The translations under genes were made by a program, and so were the position numbers. 64,000 nucleotides of DNA, taken from contig JBFMFU010000066.1 of the NCBI GenBank assembly GCA_040751985.1, positions 1 to 64,000 on the forward strand. The letters run 5' to 3'. Of the stretch, positions 1 to 8,463 are shown one piece after another. The notes under the pieces are model-generated. The model was not told where the DNA came from. It saw nothing but the letters and a program-made list of their open reading frames with translations, and did not search any database. This stretch comes from Desulfoferula sp040751985 (GTDB lineage: Bacteria > Desulfobacterota > Desulfarculia > Desulfarculales > Desulfarculaceae). Within the stretch, counting starts at the first letter, position 1. Each line of letters opens with the position of its first letter.

Positions 1-114
1 ATCTTCCAGGCCGCCAGGGCAAGAGCCCGTGGGTACCGCAACTCCTTTACCTTCATCACCATGATCTATTTCATCGCCGCGCCGCTGGGAGAACTAATTA
101 AATTCCACAGCTAA
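1..114 (+). CDS. Transposase, C-terminal fragment (ISL3-like)
   Basis: An open frame enters from the left edge and stops with TAA at 112-114, leaving 37 residues. It contains RGYRNSFTFITMIYFIAAPL, which resembles the C-terminal end of ISL3-type (IS204/IS1001/IS1096) DDE transposases as I remember them: a basic RGYR/N turn followed by a hydrophobic strand. The catalytic part lies outside the window, so it cannot be said whether the gene is intact. Base composition is clearly more A+T-rich than the following genes, which fits a mobile gene. Family assignment rests on a short stretch and is tentative. Confidence 0.5.
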   Translation: MFQAARARARGYRNSFTFITMIYFIAAPLGELIKFHS

Positions 115-116
115 CG

Positions 117-178
117 ACGAAGAACCTCCAAACTTGTCTTGGGCGAAGCGGAAACCATAGTTTAAAGTTCTTCTTCGT
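117..178. repeat. Imperfect inverted repeat after the transposase end
   Basis: GACGAAGAAC near 117-126 is matched in inverted orientation by GTTCTTCTTC near 168-177 (9 of 10 bases). It follows the transposase stop directly and could be part of the insertion-sequence end or a weak terminator. No opposite end is visible in the window. Confidence 0.25.
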
Positions 179-201
179 GCTATGCGCCTAGCCGGTCTTC
201 C

Positions 202-648
202 TCAATCCCAAAATCCCACGTGCGTGAAGCGCAGGGTGAACTTCTTGCAGACCGGGCAGAGGTACTCACCGTCGGTGAGCTTGAGGGCGCGGCCCAGGCG
301 GGCCATGGTGTTCCAACTGGCCACCACCTTGTCGCCCGGCCGGCCGACGAGGCTGGGGTGGTCGTAGGGCACCGCGGCCGAACCTGGGCAGCCGGGGCAG
401 ATCACTTCCTTGGCGTACAGGTTGGCCACGGCCAGGCTGGCGCAGTCCGGGCAATAGACCGGGAAGCCGCAGTAGGTCTTGAAGTTGGCCCGGCCGCCGA
501 AGATGAACAGCGCCTCGGTGTGAAAGCCGCAGGGGCAGGCCGCCTTGATCAGGCTGCCGGCCTGGGCCGCGGCCGCGGCGCTGAGCAGCATGGTCAGGGC
601 CGCCAGGGTGATCAGGGCCAGGCGGACGGTCCGCGCTTGGCTGGACAT
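202..648 (-). CDS. Secreted cysteine-rich (multi-CxxC) protein, unknown function
   Basis: The product has 148 residues from the ATG at 648, chosen because GGAGG lies just upstream and a signal peptide begins there (SSQARTVRLALITLAALTMLL, then an AQAG cleavage region). The longer open frame upstream has neither. The mature part carries CPCGF, CPDC, CPGC and CPVC motifs, so it looks like one or more exported zinc-ribbon-like knuckles, or a redox or metal-binding protein. It is divergent from the PaaK-like gene that starts at 842. I do not recognise a named family. The C-terminal residues FTHVGFWD are not diagnostic. Confidence 0.6.
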   Translation of the reverse strand: MSSQARTVRLALITLAALTMLLSAAAAAQAGSLIKAACPCGFHTEALFIFGGRANFKTYCGFPVYCPDCASLAVANLYAKEVICPGCPGSAAVPYDHPSLVGRPGDKVVASWNTMARLGRALKLTDGEYLCPVCKKFTLRFTHVGFWD

Positions 649-841
649 GGGTGGGCCTCCGGGTTGAGGGTTGGGCGGCGTCCGGTCCGGGGGACCGGCG
701 CGGCCCCTATTCAAGCACAAGCCGGGCCGCTTGACCATGGCCATCCTTGTCTTGGCAGGGGGCAAAAACAGCACTCGACCGGGACGACTCGCTTGGGGCA
801 TGCTGGAGGGACCGCCACCCATACCAGGAGGGCCTTCGGCC

Positions 842-2233
842 ATGTCCACGGTGGATGGCCTGCCCCTGCTCAAGCGCATCATGGCCATCCGGCGCCAGCG
901 CCGGCAGGGACCGGCTCGCCTGGCCGAGCTGGCCCAGGAGCGCCTGCGCGCCCTCATGCGACATGCGGCCGGCCTGCCCCTGTACCAGCGCCTCTGGGAG
1001 GGCCTGGACCTGGAGACCGCGGAGCTCACAGACCTGCCGCCGCTGACTAAGGCCCAGGTGCAGGCGGAGCTGGACGACAGCCTGGCTGCACCGGGGCTGA
1101 GCGGTCAGGCGGTGCGGGCCTTCACCGAGCGGCCGGAGAACATCGGGCGGCTGCTGAACGACCGCTACATCGTGACCCACACCTCGGGCAGCAGCGGCAG
1201 CCGGGCCCACTTCGTGCAAGACCTCTGGGGCTGGCAGATCGGCCAGGCCCTGAACACCCTGCACCTGCTGGCGGCCCTCAAGGGCCTGCCCCTGGACCGG
1301 CTCTGGCCGCCCTGGCGTCTGGCCCTGATAGCCCCGGCCCGGCGGCACTTCACCTCCCTGCTGGTGGCCCTGCACACGCCCCCCATCTTCGGGCTGCTCT
1401 CCCGGGTGCAGATCATGGACATCCTGGACCCTCTGGGGCGCATCATCGCCGGGCTGAACCACCTGCGGCCGGTGACCCTGCACTCCTATCCCACCCTGCT
1501 GGCCCGCCTGGCCCAGGCCGCCCTGGACGGCGCCCTGAAGATCAGCCCTATGCTCATCACTGCCAGCAGCGAGCCCTTCACGCCCCGAGCGCGCCGCATC
1601 CTGGCCCGGGCCTGGCCCCGGGCGCGGCTGGTGGACGTGTACGCAGCCAGCGAAGCCACGCCCATCGCCTGGCAGTGCCCGGCCGGCGGACTGCACTACA
1701 ACGCGGATTGGCTGATTCTGGAGCCGGTGGACGAGGCGGGGCGGCCGGTGGAGCCGGGGTGCATGGGCCGCGCCCTGTATCTGACCCATTTGTTCAACCA
1801 GGCGCAGCCCCTGCTGCGCTACCGCCTGGATGATCAGGTGCGGCTGCTGCCCGCCGGCTGCGTCTGCGGCTCCCCCCTACCCCGGCTGGAGCTGGGCGGC
1901 CGGGCCGAGGATGACCTGCGGCTGCCCGGCGCCGAAGGCGGCTGGGTGAGCCTGGCGCCCATACCCCTGATCACCGCCCTGGAGGACTGCCCAGCCGCGG
2001 TGCAACTGCAGGTGGTGCAGGAGGCGTCTGACCAGCTGCAGCTGCGTTTCGTCTTGGCTCCGGGGGCCGAGCCCGGCTCCACCGCCGCCGAGCTGGGCGG
2101 CCTGCTGGCCGGCTACCTGCGCCGCCAGGGGGTGAAGCGAGGAGTGCAGATTCAGATCTGCCACGCGCAGGAGATCGCCCGCGACCCCCAGACCCGCAAG
2201 GTCAAGCAGGTGGTCAACCTGGTCCGCGAGTGA
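842..2233 (+). CDS. PaaK-like phenylacetate-CoA ligase / CapK-F390 synthetase family protein
   Basis: A 463-residue adenylate-forming enzyme. Visible motifs are the phosphate-binding loop THTSGSSGSR (about residues 113-122), the A5-type motif YAASEATPIA (about 266) and the A7-type motif RYRLDDQVRLL (about 325). Length suits the PaaK/CapK family (about 430-460 residues). The start at 842 is preceded by AGGAGGG with a 9-base gap; the frame is open further upstream but without a ribosome-binding site. The family activates carboxylates to acyl-AMP and usually then to CoA thioesters. The substrate cannot be read from sequence. CapK-like relatives also sit in polysaccharide loci, so phenylacetate is not assured. 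It converges with the gene ending at 2243. Confidence 0.75.
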   Translation: MSTVDGLPLLKRIMAIRRQRRQGPARLAELAQERLRALMRHAAGLPLYQRLWEGLDLETAELTDLPPLTKAQVQAELDDSLAAPGLSGQAVRAFTERPENIGRLLNDRYIVTHTSGSSGSRAHFVQDLWGWQIGQALNTLHLLAALKGLPLDRLWPPWRLALIAPARRHFTSLLVALHTPPIFGLLSRVQIMDILDPLGRIIAGLNHLRPVTLHSYPTLLARLAQAALDGALKISPMLITASSEPFTPRARRILARAWPRARLVDVYAASEATPIAWQCPAGGLHYNADWLILEPVDEAGRPVEPGCMGRALYLTHLFNQAQPLLRYRLDDQVRLLPAGCVCGSPLPRLELGGRAEDDLRLPGAEGGWVSLAPIPLITALEDCPAAVQLQVVQEASDQLQLRFVLAPGAEPGSTAAELGGLLAGYLRRQGVKRGVQIQICHAQEIARDPQTRKVKQVVNLVRE

Positions 2234-2242
2234 GACGCGGGC

Positions 2243-2731
2243 CTACTTGAGCCGCTTGATAAGCTCCGCGGCCAGCTTTTTGGCCTGATCCAGGTTGCGC
2301 GCCGGGTCGCCGCTGGCCACATCCACGGTCAGGTAGTAGTCGCCCTTGAGCACGTGCAGGCCGGCCCCGGCCTTGAGGCCGCTGCCGCCCCAGAAGGCCT
2401 TGTCGCCCACGCCCGGCACGCTCTGGGCGCCCTGCACCGAGGCCTTGGTCTGGGCGAAGAGCTGGGCCGCGTTCATGTTCTTGCGCATGGCCGGCGGGGG
2501 CAGGGTCAGGGAGAGCTGCACGTAACGCACCGCCGTGCCCTTGGTCACCTCATAGAAGCAGATGCTCTGGCCGATGGCGTTGGGCCCGCGGGACATGGCC
2601 GACTTGACGTTCTGGCCCAGGACCCCTTGGGCGTCGGCTTGGGTGAGTATGTCGCAGGCCGCCGGGGCCTTGGCCCAGGCCAGAGGCGCCGCAACCAGGA
2701 GCAGGCAAAGGGCTATAAGCAGGGCTTTCAT
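2243..2731 (-). CDS. Secreted hypothetical protein
   Basis: 162 residues with a clear Sec signal peptide (KALLIALCLLLVAAPLAWA) followed by a globular domain beginning ACDILTQADAQGVLGQ. The pattern of an early CDILT/A element, a later FYE segment and a GVGDKAFW stretch recalls small exported DUF3558-like domains, but I would not name it firmly. Its ATG overlaps the stop of the upstream membrane-protein gene by 4 bases (ATGA), so the two are probably translationally coupled. Confidence 0.6.
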   Translation of the reverse strand: MKALLIALCLLLVAAPLAWAKAPAACDILTQADAQGVLGQNVKSAMSRGPNAIGQSICFYEVTKGTAVRYVQLSLTLPPPAMRKNMNAAQLFAQTKASVQGAQSVPGVGDKAFWGGSGLKAGAGLHVLKGDYYLTVDVASGDPARNLDQAKKLAAELIKRLK

Positions 2732-4989
2732 GGTTCTCCTTTCAGGGGAGGGCTGGGCGGATCGCTGGGCGCGGCCGCGGGTTGGCTTGACGGCGCGGGC
2801 GCGGCAGGCGGCGCGGGCAGCAGCCGCAACTCGTGCATGGCCCAGGGCAGGTTTTCGCGGGCGGGAGGTTCCAGGGTCAGGCGCAGGCCGCTGGCCTCCT
2901 GAGGCTGGAGCAGCAACAGATAGTAGTAGGCGCGCACCTGGGCCGGACGGGCCATGATCTGGGCCAGGGGGTAGAGCCGGGTCCGGTAGGGCACCCGCCG
3001 CCAGCGGCCCTGGGCGTCCTGCAGCTCCAGGCGCAGGCGCCGGGGGTAGAACTCCGGGTGGTGGCCCAGGTCCATCTCCAGGCCGCTGAGGCGCACCGGG
3101 TGCTTGAACTGCACCGCAAAGTAGCCGCCCTTGCTCTGGGGCTGGCCAATGCCCCAGCGGCTCCGGGGGTCGCCGTCCAGGGCCCGCGGCGCGTCCTGGG
3201 GCAGGGGGCTGGCCTGCAGCGAGGCCGTTGGCAGGGGCGCGGAGCGGGGCGGCTTCCAGGCCGGGGCGTCCGGCGGGGTCAGCTCAAAGGCCTCGGTCAT
3301 GCCCCAGCGCCAGGAGGTGAGCTTGCGCACCAGGTCCCGATTGGCCTCCAGGGCCCCGATGATCTCGGGCCCCTGGCGGCGGTCGCTCAACTGCTGCCGG
3401 TGCACCAGCACCCAGCGCACGCCCATGCGGGCCAGGTCCTCGATCACCTCCCGGCTGGGCGGCTCCAAGAGCAGGTTGGCCAGGGCCTGGTGGCCGCGGG
3501 GGAAGTAGCCGCTGTAGCCGTTGACCAGGGGCCGGAAGTGGTAGGCCGACAGGTAGGCGTAGAAGGAGTTCTTGCGCGGGTTGTCCAGGGGCAGCTCCAG
3601 CACCGCCCCCTTGCCCGGCCGGTCCTTGAGCCAGGCCACCAGGGGCGGCAGGGTGCCGGGCACCGGCTGGGGGCCGCGTCCCGCTAGCGCGGTGGGCCAC
3701 ATCTCCAGGGCCAGGGCTGCGGCCAGGCCCGCGATTACCAGGGCCCGCAACCGGCCGGAGCCCAGGCGGGCCAGCAGCCCGGCCACCCCCAGGCCGATGA
3801 GCACCGCGGCGAAGAACCAGCAGAACAGCCCCCAGCGGGCGGCGGTGCGCAGGCCGCTGAAGCCGGGGAAGTGCTCGTAGAGCAGGCGGTAGGGGCCGGT
3901 GAACAGAACACGGCCGGCCACGGTGACCTCCGGGCCCAGGGACAGCACGAAGGCGGCCAGGGCCAGGCTGAGGTACAGCCAGCGGGGCTGGGGCCGGGCG
4001 TCGGCCGGGCCGGGCCAGAGCAGGCCCAGGAGGGCCAGCAGCAGCGGAGTCAGGCCCACCCAGAGGCGGGCCTCGGCCCGGCCCAGGGGATAGAGCAGCC
4101 GCCCCCAGAGGAAGTTGTTGGCCGGGGCCGAGAGGTAGTGCTCCGGAGAGGCGGAGTAGAAGCGCACCTCGTCCAGGTCCCGCACGAAGCCCATGGCCGC
4201 GCGCACGTCCAGGTAGGGCATGAAGAAGGGCAGCATGGCCACGGTGCTCAACCCGCCGAACAGGGCCAGCTGCTCCCAGGTCAACCGCTGCCGCCAGCGG
4301 CCGTGGGCCGGCAGCACGATGCACAGGGCCAGGCCCAGGGAGATGGTCAGGTACAGGGCCCAGTAGCCGCAGGACAGGCTCTGCAGCACGTAGAACAGGG
4401 TCAGGCCCAGGAGGTCGCGCCAGCGGCGGCTGTCCAACCAGCGGTGCAGGAACAGGAAGGTGAAGGGCAGCCACTGAATGGTGCTGATCTGCAGGCGGGT
4501 GGCCTGCAGGATGCGATAGGGGCAGAAGGCGAAGAAGAAGCCGGCCAAGAGCCCGGCCCAGAAGCTGCCGGTCAGGCGCTTGACCAGCAGGTACACGCCC
4601 AGGCCGGTGAGGGGGAAGCTGACCGCCAGCAGCAGGTTGTGGGCAAAGAGGGGGTTGCCGGTGGCCACCAACACCGGCGCGGCCAGGATGGCCTGCACGA
4701 TCAGGTGCTCGCTGAAGGCCAGGCTGTGGGCGGCCGGCCAGAGGATGTTGCCCTCGAACAGGCTCAGGGGGTGGCTGGTCAGGGCCCGCCAGTCCCAGGC
4801 CAGGGCCCAGGCGTTGAGGAAGCTGTCGCCAGGGTCCCAGATGTAGTCCTTGAGGTGCAGGCTGAAGGGGCTGAGCCAGGGTACGGTCACCGCCGCATAC
4901 AGCAGCAGCACTGCCAACCCCTGCCAAAACCCCAGCCATGCGGCTGGCGGTCGCTTGCCTATCCAGTCTCCCAGCGCGCCCCGTTTCAA
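2728..4989 (-). CDS. Large polytopic membrane protein with C-terminal discoidin-like domain (glycosyltransferase-like)
   Basis: 753 residues. The first ~450 are about a dozen hydrophobic segments separated by short loops. An early acidic loop (YIWDPGDSFLNAWALAWDW) resembles the first periplasmic loop of GT-C glycosyltransferases, which holds the catalytic Asp. A soluble region follows, and about residues 600-720 (ALDGDPRSRWG, YFAVQFKHPVRLSGLEMDLG, PRRLRLELQDAQGRWRRV) read as an F5/8 type C (discoidin-like) carbohydrate-binding fold. Known families of this architecture act on lipid-linked sugars at the outer face of the inner membrane; specific function is inference. It is followed by the secreted protein at 2243-2731 with a 4-base overlap. 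Confidence 0.65.
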   Translation of the reverse strand: MKRGALGDWIGKRPPAAWLGFWQGLAVLLLYAAVTVPWLSPFSLHLKDYIWDPGDSFLNAWALAWDWRALTSHPLSLFEGNILWPAAHSLAFSEHLIVQAILAAPVLVATGNPLFAHNLLLAVSFPLTGLGVYLLVKRLTGSFWAGLLAGFFFAFCPYRILQATRLQISTIQWLPFTFLFLHRWLDSRRWRDLLGLTLFYVLQSLSCGYWALYLTISLGLALCIVLPAHGRWRQRLTWEQLALFGGLSTVAMLPFFMPYLDVRAAMGFVRDLDEVRFYSASPEHYLSAPANNFLWGRLLYPLGRAEARLWVGLTPLLLALLGLLWPGPADARPQPRWLYLSLALAAFVLSLGPEVTVAGRVLFTGPYRLLYEHFPGFSGLRTAARWGLFCWFFAAVLIGLGVAGLLARLGSGRLRALVIAGLAAALALEMWPTALAGRGPQPVPGTLPPLVAWLKDRPGKGAVLELPLDNPRKNSFYAYLSAYHFRPLVNGYSGYFPRGHQALANLLLEPPSREVIEDLARMGVRWVLVHRQQLSDRRQGPEIIGALEANRDLVRKLTSWRWGMTEAFELTPPDAPAWKPPRSAPLPTASLQASPLPQDAPRALDGDPRSRWGIGQPQSKGGYFAVQFKHPVRLSGLEMDLGHHPEFYPRRLRLELQDAQGRWRRVPYRTRLYPLAQIMARPAQVRAYYYLLLLQPQEASGLRLTLEPPARENLPWAMHELRLLPAPPAAPAPSSQPAAAPSDPPSPPLKGEP

Positions 4990-5031
4990 ACTAGCTTCCT
5001 CCCAGGCAGCCCCTATTATGCTACCGCGGAG

Positions 5032-5072
5032 GCCAAAAGGCCATGCCGCCCGCCGCGGGGCGCGGCGGGCGG
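5032..5072 (-). terminator. Probable terminator after htpX
   Basis: A perfect 12-bp stem (5046-5057 pairing with 5061-5072, GGG loop) lies 17 bases beyond the htpX stop. On the minus strand it is followed by a short TTTT (5034-5037 region). The T-run is weak, so termination efficiency is uncertain. Confidence 0.45.
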
Positions 5073-5088
5073 ACGGGGCGGAGGGCTA

Positions 5089-5982
5089 TCAGGCGACCTG
5101 GCGCAGCCGGGCTATGCGCTCCTCCAGGGGCGGATGGGAGGCGAACAGGCGCATTAAGGCGCCGCCGCCGGCGATCTTGAGGGTGCTCAGGGTCTTCTGG
5201 CCGGTGTCCACCAGCTCCTTGGTGCCGAGCAGCGACTCCAGGGCGTGGATCATGGCCCCGCGGCCGGCCAGGGAGGCGCCGCCGGCGTCGGCCCCGTACT
5301 CCCGCCAGCGGGAGTAACCCATCACCACCAAGGAACCCAGGATGGCCAGGCAGATCTCCAGCACTATGGAGACGATGAAGTAGGTCATGGTGGAAAAGCC
5401 GGAGTCCTCCTCGTCACTGCGCGAGGCCTGGGCCACGGCGAAGGCCACCGCCCGGGACAGGAACACCACGAAGGTGTTGATCACCCCCTGCAGCAGGGTC
5501 ATGGTCACCATGTCCCCGTTCTTCACGTGGCTCACCTCGTGGGCCAGCACCCCGGAGACCGCCTCGCGGTCCAGGCGCTCCAACAGCCCCGAGGAGACCG
5601 CCACCAGGGAGCGGCTGCGGGTGGGCCCGGTGGCGAAGGCGTTCACCTCCTCCGAGGGGTAGACGCCCACCTGGGGCATGGCGCCCAGCCCGGCCGAGCG
5701 GGCCAGGTTGTGCACCGTGTTCAGCAGCCAGGCCTCGTTGCCGCTGGCTGCGCCCGGGTCGATGATCTGCACCCCCATGGTCCAGCGGGCCATGAGCCGG
5801 CTCAGGGCCAGGGAGATAAAGGCCCCGCCAAAGCCGATGACCAGGGCGAAGATGAATAGGGCCTGGTAGTTCATGCCGGTCTGGGCGAAGAAGCGGTCCA
5901 CGCCCAGGATCCGGGTGATGATCAGAAGGGTCATCAGGACCAGGAAGTTAACCAGAACCAACAGAAATACCCGCTTAAACAC
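5089..5982 (-). CDS. htpX: Membrane zinc metalloprotease HtpX
   Basis: 297 residues from a GTG at 5982, chosen because GAGAGGAGA precedes it and the product then begins FKRVFLLVLVNFLVLMTL, the usual HtpX first membrane segment; the open frame upstream adds an unlikely 43 residues. The zinc site HEVSH is at about 148-152, followed by NGDMVTMTL; further hydrophobic segments occur around 40-60, 160-180 and 195-215. The downstream EYGAD element supplies the third zinc ligand (Glu) in this family. HtpX degrades damaged inner-membrane proteins together with FtsH. No partner gene is adjacent. Confidence 0.9.
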   Translation of the reverse strand: MFKRVFLLVLVNFLVLMTLLIITRILGVDRFFAQTGMNYQALFIFALVIGFGGAFISLALSRLMARWTMGVQIIDPGAASGNEAWLLNTVHNLARSAGLGAMPQVGVYPSEEVNAFATGPTRSRSLVAVSSGLLERLDREAVSGVLAHEVSHVKNGDMVTMTLLQGVINTFVVFLSRAVAFAVAQASRSDEEDSGFSTMTYFIVSIVLEICLAILGSLVVMGYSRWREYGADAGGASLAGRGAMIHALESLLGTKELVDTGQKTLSTLKIAGGGALMRLFASHPPLEERIARLRQVA

Positions 5983-6284
5983 AGGCGTCTCCTCTCTAGT
6001 TAAAAAAAGGCCTTGCGGCCATGGGGCCCCAAAGCCAACCAAGTCTCCGACGGCCCTTGGTCGCAGGCCGTCTGCTCTGGCCCACCGGCATAGGGTCGCG
6101 GCCGCCCGCACGGCGCCCGGGGGCGGCGCGGCCGACCTTCGGCTGGATTATCCGGTGGGGCGGGGCAAAAGGCAAGGGGTCAGGGGAGGGTTTTTATCCG
6201 GCCCCGCCCGCCAGGGAGGCTGGCGCCCCGGCCGGGGCTGTGCTATTTAGTTGGCTGCAGCTTTATACAAAGGGAGTCGCGGAC

Positions 6285-6674
6285 ATGAAACGGCTGTTGC
6301 TCTTTGCGCTGCTGGGCTGCCTCTTGCTGGCCGGGCCGGCCGCGGCCCAGTTCGGCGACTCGGCCCTCACCGGCGGCGTGGTGGACCAGAACGGCGATCC
6401 CATGCGCGGCGCGGTGGTGCAGGCCCGGCAGGTGGACGGCGGCCTGCGCGTGGAGTCCATCTGCGACAACAAAGGCGTATACCTGATCACCGACCTGCCC
6501 GCCGGCCGCTATCAGGTGGTCGCCAGCCTGACCGGCCACGGCAACTCCAAGAAAAACGTCACTCTGGACCGCGGCCAGCGGCTGCAGGTCAACTTCGTGC
6601 TGGGAGCGGTTAATAAGGACGGCTTCGACCGCGAGTATCAGCCCACCCTGCCGGGCATCGGCCCCATGCGCTAG
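6285..6674 (+). CDS. Secreted carboxypeptidase-regulatory-like (CarboxypepD_reg) domain protein
   Basis: 129 residues. Start at 6285 with AAAGGGAG 8 bases upstream and a signal peptide (KRLLLFALLGCLLLAGPAAA). The mature part (LTGGVVDQNGDPMRGAVVQARQ, then ITDLPAGRYQVVASLTGHG) is a single beta-sandwich of the carboxypeptidase-D regulatory / CNA-B type, which in other proteins is a non-catalytic module for binding or spacing. Here it stands alone. Its TAG stop shares the palindrome CTAG with the stop of the convergent gene. Confidence 0.65.
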   Translation: MKRLLLFALLGCLLLAGPAAAQFGDSALTGGVVDQNGDPMRGAVVQARQVDGGLRVESICDNKGVYLITDLPAGRYQVVASLTGHGNSKKNVTLDRGQRLQVNFVLGAVNKDGFDREYQPTLPGIGPMR

Positions 6675-7078
6675 CCCATGTCCACCAGGGGCCGCACCTG
6701 GGTCACCTCGAAGCGCACCCCGGCCTTGATCATGCGTCCGGCCTGCTCGCCGGCCGCGGCGCTGATGGCCGCGCGCACCTGCTCCAGTAGCGCCCCCTGA
6801 CGGTCGATCTCCTTGGCCTTGAGATACAGCCGCCAGCCTGGGGTACCGAAGCCCACCGGCGCCTCCTGCACCACGAAGAACACCGCCTGGGGGTTGGCCT
6901 CCAGGTTGGCCAGGCTGCGGTTGGCGCCCAGGCCCATGACCAGCTCGCCCTCCAGGCTCAGGCGGGGGCTGCCGAAATAGGCCGCGTTGGGCTGACCCTG
7001 GGCGTCGGCAGTGGCCAGCACCCCCACCCGCCCCGGCCGATTGATATTCTCTACAAACTTCTCGTCAAAACGCGCCAT
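6671..7078 (-). CDS. Pyridoxamine 5'-phosphate oxidase-like flavin-binding split-barrel protein
   Basis: 135 residues. The fold is recognisable from the N-terminal helix and first strands (FVENINRPGRVGVLATADAQGQPNAAYFGSP), a GANRSLANLEANPQAVFFV segment typical of the FMN/F420-binding split barrel, and a final barrel strand ending PLVDMG. Family members are small FMN- or F420-dependent oxidoreductases or cofactor carriers; substrate unknown. The stop is embedded in CTAG at 6671-6674, which also ends the convergent secreted gene, a 4-base overlap. Confidence 0.7.
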   Translation of the reverse strand: MARFDEKFVENINRPGRVGVLATADAQGQPNAAYFGSPRLSLEGELVMGLGANRSLANLEANPQAVFFVVQEAPVGFGTPGWRLYLKAKEIDRQGALLEQVRAAISAAAGEQAGRMIKAGVRFEVTQVRPLVDMG

Positions 7079-7203
7079 GGTCGCCTCCTCGGTTTCAGCG
7101 GGCAGGTGAGTTGGTTGCTTTAGTTATATTGTGCCACCAGCGCCGGCCCGGCACCAGGGCAGACGGGTTGGGTCCGGCCCCGGCCTCTGCTATGCTGGGG
7201 GCC

Positions 7204-7944
7204 ATGCAGCCCGATCTGAGTAACCTGGTCATCGTACTGGTGCGGCCGCGCTTTCCGAAGAACATCGGCGCCGCGGCCAGGGCCGGGGCCAACCTGGGCC
7301 TGGGCGGCCTGCGGGTGGTGGAGCCGCTGCGGCTGTGGCCCGAGCCCATGCAGCGGCTGGCCGGCAGCCAGGGCCGGCCCTTGCTGGAGGCCCTGCAGGT
7401 GGTGGGCAGCCTGGAAGAGGCCCTGGCCGACACCGTGGGCGCGGCGGCCACCACCGCCCGCGACGGCTACAAGCGCGGCCGCCTGCTCTCCCCCCGCCAG
7501 GCCGCCCCGGAACTGTTGACCTGGGCCGGCCAGGGCCGGGTGGCGCTGGTCTTCGGGCCCGAGGACCGCGGCCTGACCACCGCCGAGCTGGACCGCTGCC
7601 AGCTGGGCGTGAGCATCCCCACCACGGAGGCCTCCAGCCTGAACCTGGCCCAGGCGGTGGTGGTGCTGGCCTATGAGCTGAGGATGGCGGCCCTCACCGA
7701 CCAGGCCCTGCGCCGGCCCGGACCGCCGCCGGCCAGCCTGGAGGATCTGGCCGGGCTCAGGGAGCATCTGCTGAAGGCCCTGGTGGCCATCGGCACCCTG
7801 CCCGCGGACAACCCCGAGCACTTCTTTCGGCCCATCAAGGCTGGCCTGGAGCGGGCCCGCCTGAGCAGCCGGGAGGTACGGGCCCTCAGGGGCATCGCCC
7901 GCCAGATGCTCTGGCTGGCCGGCAGGACGCAGGGGCGGGACTGA
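7204..7944 (+). CDS. tRNA/rRNA 2'-O-ribose methyltransferase, TrmJ-like (SPOUT)
   Basis: 246 residues from the ATG at 7204, the length of E. coli TrmJ. The three SPOUT motifs are present: NIGAAARAGANLGL (motif 1, about 20-33), LVFGPEDRGLTTAEL (motif 2, about 120) and IPTTEASSLNLAQAVVVLAYEL (motif 3, about 140-160), which form the trefoil-knot AdoMet site. TrmJ methylates residue 32 of tRNA anticodon loops. A related family member with a different RNA target cannot be excluded. An in-frame ATG at 7192 is an alternative start; neither has a strong ribosome-binding site. Confidence 0.8.
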   Translation: MQPDLSNLVIVLVRPRFPKNIGAAARAGANLGLGGLRVVEPLRLWPEPMQRLAGSQGRPLLEALQVVGSLEEALADTVGAAATTARDGYKRGRLLSPRQAAPELLTWAGQGRVALVFGPEDRGLTTAELDRCQLGVSIPTTEASSLNLAQAVVVLAYELRMAALTDQALRRPGPPPASLEDLAGLREHLLKALVAIGTLPADNPEHFFRPIKAGLERARLSSREVRALRGIARQMLWLAGRTQGRD

Positions 7945-7971
7945 GGCCCCTGCCCGTGGCCGGCCCGGCGC

Positions 7972-8463
7972 CTAGTCCGAGAACAGCGCGCCGTTGGGCT
8001 GCCAGTCCCCCACCATCTGCAAGAGCATCTCCACGGCCTGCTGGGGGTTCTTGGCCTTGCCCACGCCGGCCACCTCCCAGGATCCCAGGCTCACCACCGG
8101 CCGCTCGATTTTCAGGGCGTGGCCGATCTCGCTGAGAGTGCCCGGCCCGCCGCCCACGGCGATGACCCCCAGACCGGTCTGCACCACCAGCACGTTGCGG
8201 GCCTGGCCCAGGCCGCTGGGCACCACCACCTGGCACCAGGGGTTGGCCTCGCGCCGGCTGTTGCCGGGCAGGATGCCCATGGTCAAGCCGCCGGCCTCGG
8301 CGGCGCCCTGGCTGGCGGCGGCCATGACCCCGCCCAGGCCGCCGGTGACCACCCCGTAGCCGGCCTGGGCCAGGAGCAGGCCCACCTGGCGGGCCTGCTC
8401 CAGCTGCTCGTCGCTGGCCATGCCGGCCCCGATCACGCTTATAAACCTGGCCGTCTCTACCAT
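7972..8463 (-). CDS. SLOG/LOG-like Rossmann protein (TIGR00725-type)
   Basis: 163 residues with a glycine-rich start (FISVIGAGMAS), the TGGLGGVMAAASQGA loop and the hallmark GGGPGTLSE, the family's PGGxGTxxE motif. This is the LOG/TIGR00725 nucleotide-binding fold often misnamed lysine decarboxylase. LOG enzymes cleave cytokinin riboside monophosphates; TIGR00725 proteins have no agreed function. It starts within the last codons of pcm (7-base overlap), so translation is probably coupled. Confidence 0.75.
   Translation of the reverse strand: MVETARFISVIGAGMASDEQLEQARQVGLLLAQAGYGVVTGGLGGVMAAASQGAAEAGGLTMGILPGNSRREANPWCQVVVPSGLGQARNVLVVQTGLGVIAVGGGPGTLSEIGHALKIERPVVSLGSWEVAGVGKAKNPQQAVEMLLQMVGDWQPNGALFSD

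Noticed and set aside
3871..5157. 428-residue plus-strand frame over the membrane protein gene
   Set aside because: Gln/Gly/Ala-rich antisense translation without a start site; the minus-strand gene has clear domains.
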